Below, piece after piece: positions 59,419 to 64,000 of a stretch of 64,000 nucleotides of DNA. Position numbers and translations under genes: made by a program. The notes beneath the pieces are model-generated. The model had not been told where the DNA came from. It did not search any database and was given only the letters and a program-made list of their open reading frames with translations. Each line of letters starts with the position of its first letter. Position 1 is the stretch's first letter. The stretch comes from Cylicocyclus nassatus (lineage: Eukaryota > Nematoda > Chromadorea > Rhabditida > Strongylidae): contig CATQJL010000112.1 of assembly GCA_958299035.1 (NCBI GenBank), forward strand, positions 48,380,941 to 48,444,940, in the 5' to 3' direction.

Positions 59419-61885
59419 CATCGGCATCGGCTGCCTCTGTTGAGGACAACCATCGGTACAACCATCGGTCGCCTCTGTTGAGGACATCCATCGGTTGCCT
59501 CTATCGAGGACAGCCATCGGTTGTCTTTGTTGAAAACAACCATCGGTTGTCTCTGTTGAGAACAGCCATCGGTTGTCTCTGTTGAGAAAAGGCATCGGTT
59601 GTCTCTGTTGAGATCAGCCATCGGTTGTCTCTAATGAGGACAGTCATCGGTTGTCTCTGTTAAGAACAGCCATCGGTAGCCTCACTTGGAGGACAGCCAT
59701 CGGTTGTCTCTATCGAGGACAGCCATCGGTTGTCTCTATCGAGGACAACCATCGGTTGTCTCTAATGAGGACAGCCATCGGTTGTCTCTGTTGAGAACAG
59801 CCATCGGTAGCCTCACTTGGAGGACAGCCATCGGTTGTCATTGTTGAGAACAGCCATCGGTTGTCTCTATCGAAGACAGCCATCGGTTGTCTCTATCGAG
59901 GACAGCCATCGGTTGTCTTTGTTGAGAACAACCATCGGTAGTCTCTGTTGAGAACAGCCATCGGTTGTCTCTGTTGAGATCAGCCATCGGTTGTCTCTAA
60001 TGAGGACAGCCATCGGTTGTCTCTGTTGAGAACAGCCATCGGTAGCCTCACTTGGAGGACAGCCATCGGTTGTCTTTGTTGAGAACAGCCATCGGTTGTC
60101 TCTATCGAGGACAGCCATCGGTTGTCTCTATCGAGGACAGCCATCGGTTGTCTTTGTTGAGAACAACCATCGGTAGTCTCTGTTGAGAACAGCCATCGGT
60201 TGTCTCTGTTGAGATCAGCCATCGGCTGTCTCTAATGAGGACAGCCATCGGTTGTCTCTGTTGAGAACAGCCATCGGTTGTCCCTATCGAGGACAGCCAT
60301 CGGTTGTCCCTATCGAGGACAGCCATCGGTTGTCTCTGTTGAGAACAGCCATCGGTAGCCTCACTTGGAGGACAGCCATCGGTTGTCTTTGTTGAGAACA
60401 GCCATCGGTTGTCTCTATCGAGGACAGCCATCGGTTGTCCCTATCGAGGACAGCCATCGGTTGTCTCTATCGAGAACAGCCATCGGCTGTCTCTATCGAG
60501 AACAGCCATCGGTTGTCTCTATCGAAGACAGCCATCGGTTGTCTCTGTTGAGAACAGCCATCGGTTGCCTCACTTGGAAGACAATCATCGGTTGCCTCTG
60601 CCGAGGACAACCATCGGTTGTCTCTATCGAGGACAACCATCGGTTGTCTCTATCGAGGACAACCATCGGTTGTCTCCATCGAGGACAGCCATCGGTTGTT
60701 TCTATCGAGGACAGCCATCGGTTGTTTCTATCGAGGACAACCATCGGCTGCCTCTGTTGAGGACAACCATCGGTTGCCTCTGTTGAGGACAACCATCGTA
60801 CCAACCATCGGTTGCCTCTGTTGAGGACAACCATCGGTGGAACCATCGGCTGCCTCTGTTGAGGACAATCATCGGTACAACCATCGGTTGCCTTTGTTGA
60901 GGACAACCATCGGTAGAACCATCGGTTGCCTCTGTTGAGGACAATCATCGGTTGCCTCTGTTGAGGACAACCATCGGCTGCCTCTGTTGAGGACAATCAT
61001 CGGTACAACCATCGGTTGCCTTTGTTGAGGACAACCATCGGTAGAACCATCGGTTGCCTCTGTTGAGGACAACCATCGGTTGCCTCTGTTGAGGACAACC
61101 ATCGGTGGAACCATCGGCTGCCTCTGTTGAGGACAATCATCGGTACAACCATCGGTTGCCTTTGTTGAGGACAACCATCGGTAGAACCATCGGTTGCCTC
61201 TGTTGAGGACAATCATCGGTTGCCTCTGTTGAGGACAACCATCGGCTGCCTCTGTTGAGGACAACCATCGGTTGCCTCTGTTGAGGACAACCATCGTACC
61301 AACCATCGGTTGCCTCTGTTGAGGACAACCATCGGTACAACCATCGGCTGCCTCTGTTGAGGACAATCATCGGTACAACCATCGGTTGCCTCTGTTGAGG
61401 ACAACCATCGGTAGAACCATCGGTTGCCTCTGTTGAGGACAATCATCGGTTGCCTCTGTTGAGGACAACCATCGGTTGCCTCTGTTGAGGACAACCATCG
61501 GTACAACCATCGGCTGCCTCTGTTGAGGACAACCATCGGTTGCCTCTGTTGAGGACAACCATCGTACCAACCATCGGTTGCCTCTGTTGAGGACAACCAT
61601 GGGTTGCCTCTGTTGAGGACACAACCATCGGTTGCCTCTGTTGAGGACAACCATCGGTTGCCTCTGTTGAGGACAACCATCGTACCAACCATCGGCTGCC
61701 TCTGTTGAGGACAACCATCGGTTGCCTCTGTTGAGGACAACCATCGTACCAACCATCGGTTGCCTCTGTTGAGGATAACCATCGGTTGCCTCTGTTGAGG
61801 ACAACCATGGGTTGCCTCTGTTGAGGACAACCATCGGTTGCCTCTGTTGAGGACAACCATCGGTTGCCTCTGTTGAGGACAACCA
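59419..61885 (-). repeat. 26-bp minisatellite array, ~90 units, downstream of RepHel
   Basis: Units GGTTGTCTCTATCGAGGACA-GCCATC (left) and GGTTGCCTCTGTTGAGGACA-ACCATC (right), 26-27 bp. The right part (60.75-61.88 kb) shows higher-order repeats with short 'ggtacaaccatc' and 'ggtagaaccatc' inserts. The array is related to the upstream 30-bp array but in opposite orientation. Each unit contains hairpins ACAACC-ATC-GGTTGT and CCTC-TGTT-GAGG. ORFs here are artefacts. Confidence 0.96.
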
Positions 61886-61959
61886 CAATTAAAGAGCCAA
61901 AGTTGTTTTCTCTTCTTGAGGAATATAACTTCGTTTTTTTAACCGAAGTGTATGTGATG

Positions 61960-61986
61960 CCGGGCGGAGCCGGGTATGCCAGCTAG
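61960..61986 (+). terminator. Helitron 3' hairpin and CTAG end
   Basis: CCGGGCGGAGCCGGG forms a short GC stem; eight bases later the element stops at CTAG, followed by host T. This is the rolling-circle termination signal of Helitrons, not a transcription terminator. The short Helitron at 44.2 kb shares the hairpin but has TTTG. Confidence 0.9.
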
Positions 61987-62310
61987 TGCTTCATAATTTG
62001 GAACTCCTTTCTGCCCATCTTTATCTAAATTCAACATTCGCTTATGGCAAACGTTTTTTTCTTCAGCCCACTTTTAGCCGATTATGTTTTCTGAAGTGGA
62101 TCGTTGATTTGATGGCAATACTTTTATCTAGAGGAGCTAAGTGACGTCTTCCAGTGATGCAAAGATAATTATCAGATTATCTGTTTAGTGTCATTGGGAA
62201 TCCATTACGACAAGCTCCTTAGCGATTGCTATTTGATTGCATCGAAAATTTCTTAAAAGGTCTTAATTATTTATGCCTCTCTACTGTACAGGACAAAGTA
62301 TGGTGTGATT
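61987..62310. repeat. Arm B, block 1, right part
   Basis: Continues the inverse homology with arm A 5,971-5,640 immediately after the Helitron. It ends near the shared ctctactgtaca word. Confidence 0.85.
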
Positions 62311-62873
62311 AGTTGAAAGAAAGTAGAATTTTCCGATTCTTTGGTTGAAACCATAGGTGCGATAGGGGGAGCAGGGCTCTCCCCAGGTGAAGGGGGTCTC
62401 GGCTGTTCCCGATTTTCCAGGGTGAAGGGGGTATGTGAGTCTAGGGGGGGAGGAAGACAGAAAAGTTAAAAAAGCGTGGTATGAAGAGTTCTAATTTGTA
62501 CCTTATTTAGGCACAAATTGAAAAAAATTTACAAATTTTCAAAAGAAATTAAAAAATTTTAAAAAATTTGATTATGAAGATCTGTGCTCCTGTTTCACTG
62601 CATCAACAAAAAACGAAAGCAATAAGGTTTATCCCAAAAGATGTACAAGTTAGGAACAACTTCATTTCCTGCACATCATCATCAACAATATCACTATCGC
62701 TAACGTCAGAGACAACAAGTTCGCTGCCTGAAAAATCTTCTTTTTCCTCCGAAAGGTCATCGGAGTAGAAGTAGAATTGCGTGCAAAAGCGTTCTGAGTC
62801 GAAAATGGATTTAAACTTTCTTCTTCTTCTAAGCGCTTTTGTGATTTTTTTCCTGGCCCTCTGGTAGCACCAG
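62311..62873. other. No gene recognised
   Basis: G-rich (62,360-62,460) then A-rich sequence; the short serine-rich ORF at 62,568-62,768 has no domain. Confidence 0.5.
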
Positions 62874-62911
62874 CTCAGATAATCGCCGGGGGCAAGCGGC
62901 GATTATCTGAG
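62874..62911. repeat. Perfect 15-bp hairpin
   Basis: ctcagataatcgccg (62,874-62,888) and its exact inverse (62,897-62,911) with an 8-nt loop, abutting the 3' end of the hAT-like pseudogene. It could be part of a terminal inverted repeat or a local templated inversion. Confidence 0.9.
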
Positions 62912-63709
62912 TAGGTGACCAGTTTCTTCATAGCTTCTTTTAGGATATTTCAAAAAGTCATACGGTAACAGCCTGTCTGGACCACTTATAACAATTTTTT
63001 TAAATGAAGTTTTTACAATGTGTTTAGTAGAAAGTTGACAAATCTTAAGTATTAGCTTAGATGCTCTATCGTTGTACGACTTCTGCGTTGTGTTCTGATA
63101 ACAGAGTAGATAGAAAATTTCTTTCTCCACCTCTGCCGTGCTAGTCGGAATTGAAACTAGCTTTGCTAGTAAGTCCAACAGATTTTTGCGGTAAGTAATG
63201 GGAAAAGAGCGAGATCGCATATGCTTTCGCAACACGGAAAGGAAATAGTGCATACTTTTTTTTGGGCCTCGTCGAACTCTGGCTTCACCTCCTCTGGCAT
63301 ACGTCCTGTTAGCTGATTAGAAAGCTGCTCAACTTCTTCTTTAACAGCATCTGCGGAATAGCCGAAAAAAAAGAGGTACTATGCTGCGCGTTGGTTTTTT
63401 TTTCATATCATAGGTCATAATGTCACAAGGCGAATAACTTCCAAAAGCATAAAGCACAGAGTTGGGTTCGCACTCCAGCCGGGATCTAAGTGCAGTAACT
63501 ATGCTTTGTACTAATACCTTCCTTTTGTTCATATCCATGTTTGTGAATTCAGCAGCCTTGAATTCTTCAGCAACCTGAAGATCAGCAATGGACTTCCTGG
63601 ACATTTCCTCATTGAAACTAGAAAATCTGCTTGGATTCCTTATGCAGGAAATCAGAGAGTTTTGCTCAATTGTCAACTCTGTATCAATACAACTTTTTCG
63701 TCGGCTCAA
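62903..63709 (-). pseudogene. hAT-like transposase C-terminal part, frameshifted
   Basis: Minus strand. Upstream part 63,709-63,341 (RKVLVQSIVTALRSRLECEP, YAFGSYSP) looks like the region before the hAT dimerisation domain. After frame changes at two homopolymers (about 63,360 and 63,262) comes DAVKEEVEQLSNQLTGRMP, then 63,253-62,903 with NLLDLLAKLVSIPTSTAEVEKE, which matches the hAT C-terminal dimerisation signature (L..L...P.STA.VE+). The N-terminal zinc finger and catalytic core are missing or further right. It could be a decayed relative of a transposase for the CAGGG-ended MITEs, but no evidence ties them. Family call from motif resemblance only. Confidence 0.5.
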
Positions 63710-63829
63710 GGTTCTCCTTCTGCCTCGCTGTTGAACTAGAACACATGCGAGTCATCTGCGATTTTGTAAAGTATTCTGCCTGCCGTTTCCTCTTCAAATT
63801 GCCAACCTTTCCAAAACATTGAGGGATAT

Positions 63830-64000
63830 TTTAATAACATGTTATTCTTCTGAATGTCTTAGAGTTTTTGATTCATTGAAACCAACCATTCTCTACAAAT
63901 CAGGTAAGGTGTGTCTAGAGCGTTTTCACGAAAGTGACCTTCTTCAGCACTAGGTTTACAGAGTATAGATTCCAGAAATGGGCGGGTTTTTGTGTGAAGG
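63830..64000. other. No gene recognised to window end
   Basis: AT-rich; nothing supportable. Confidence 0.4.

Larger units (their letters stand above)
50771..61986 (+). mobile_element. Complete 11.2-kb Helitron
   Basis: 5' end A|TCTTATATATAAAGCTGAAT at 50,771; 3' end ...GCCAGCTAG|T at 61,986, with a hairpin word CCGGGCGGAGCCGGG at 61,960-61,974 eight bases before CTAG. The arm A paralogue keeps the empty site: its inverse reads tctgca|tgcatca at 5972/5971, against tctata|tgcttca here. No target duplication, as expected for rolling-circle transposons. Order: 5' tandem units, 30-bp array, palindromic promoter, Rep/helicase, 26-bp array, 3' end. The only element here with both ends and a Rep/helicase, but the gene is frameshifted. 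Confidence 0.96.

Noticed and set aside
52201..61885. CRISPR-like repeat arrays
   Set aside because: Units are contiguous tandem repeats without unique spacers, in a eukaryotic transposon.
59364..61888. Multiple repeat ORFs (RQPMVVLNRGN type)
   Set aside because: Shadows of the 26-bp minisatellite, open on both strands.

Overview
The window looks like repeat-rich nuclear DNA of an invertebrate animal, most likely a nematode. This is inferred from very short introns (about 40-85 bp) with GT...TTTCAG-type borders, a conserved splice acceptor 24 nt upstream of two start codons that would fit spliced-leader trans-splicing, and dense mariner, hAT, piggyBac-like and PIF/Harbinger-like foldback MITEs together with Penelope-like elements and Helitrons. 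Nothing prokaryotic was seen. No species call is made.

Layout. 0-5.6 kb: a foldback element, a pure 318-bp (AC)n array, and a decayed Penelope-like retroelement (minus strand) with direct terminal repeats. 5.6-20.5 kb ('arm A') and 35.1-62.3 kb ('arm B') read as diverged copies in opposite orientation and in mirrored order: 5.6-8.9 matches 62.3-46.9, 15.8-18.8 matches 45.3-40.2, and 18.9-20.5 matches 37.1-35.1. The two arms carry different private insertions, so each arm shows the empty site of insertions in the other. Arm A has mariner-type MITEs and a 5-kb block (10.7-15.8 kb) with exon-like fragments of one gene, possibly Nup160-like, between two GC-rich minisatellites. Arm B has PIF/Harbinger-in-TTAA nested MITEs, a short Helitron, a Penelope-type reverse transcriptase, a hAT MITE with a perfect 8-bp target duplication, and an 11.2-kb Helitron. 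The centre (20.5-35 kb) holds a second Penelope element with a GIY-YIG endonuclease, more MITEs and a double-headed Helitron derivative. The right end holds a broken hAT transposase.

Host-type genes. The most interesting are two small two-exon genes, one per arm (19,884-20,167 plus; 35,502-35,812 minus). Both encode a secreted, lysine-rich, amphipathic peptide. The signal peptide, the 83-bp intron and the upstream acceptor are nearly identical, while the mature peptides have diverged strongly. This looks like a defence or effector peptide family that I do not recognise.

The big Helitron (50,771-61,986) is delimited exactly by A|TC...CTAG|T, a 3' hairpin and an empty site in arm A. It encodes a Rep/helicase broken by two frameshifts. 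A near-palindromic promoter with a TATA box facing each way precedes the gene, and two related minisatellite arrays lie in inverted orientation on either side of it. I made all alignments by eye, so percentages are not given and block edges are approximate unless stated as exact.
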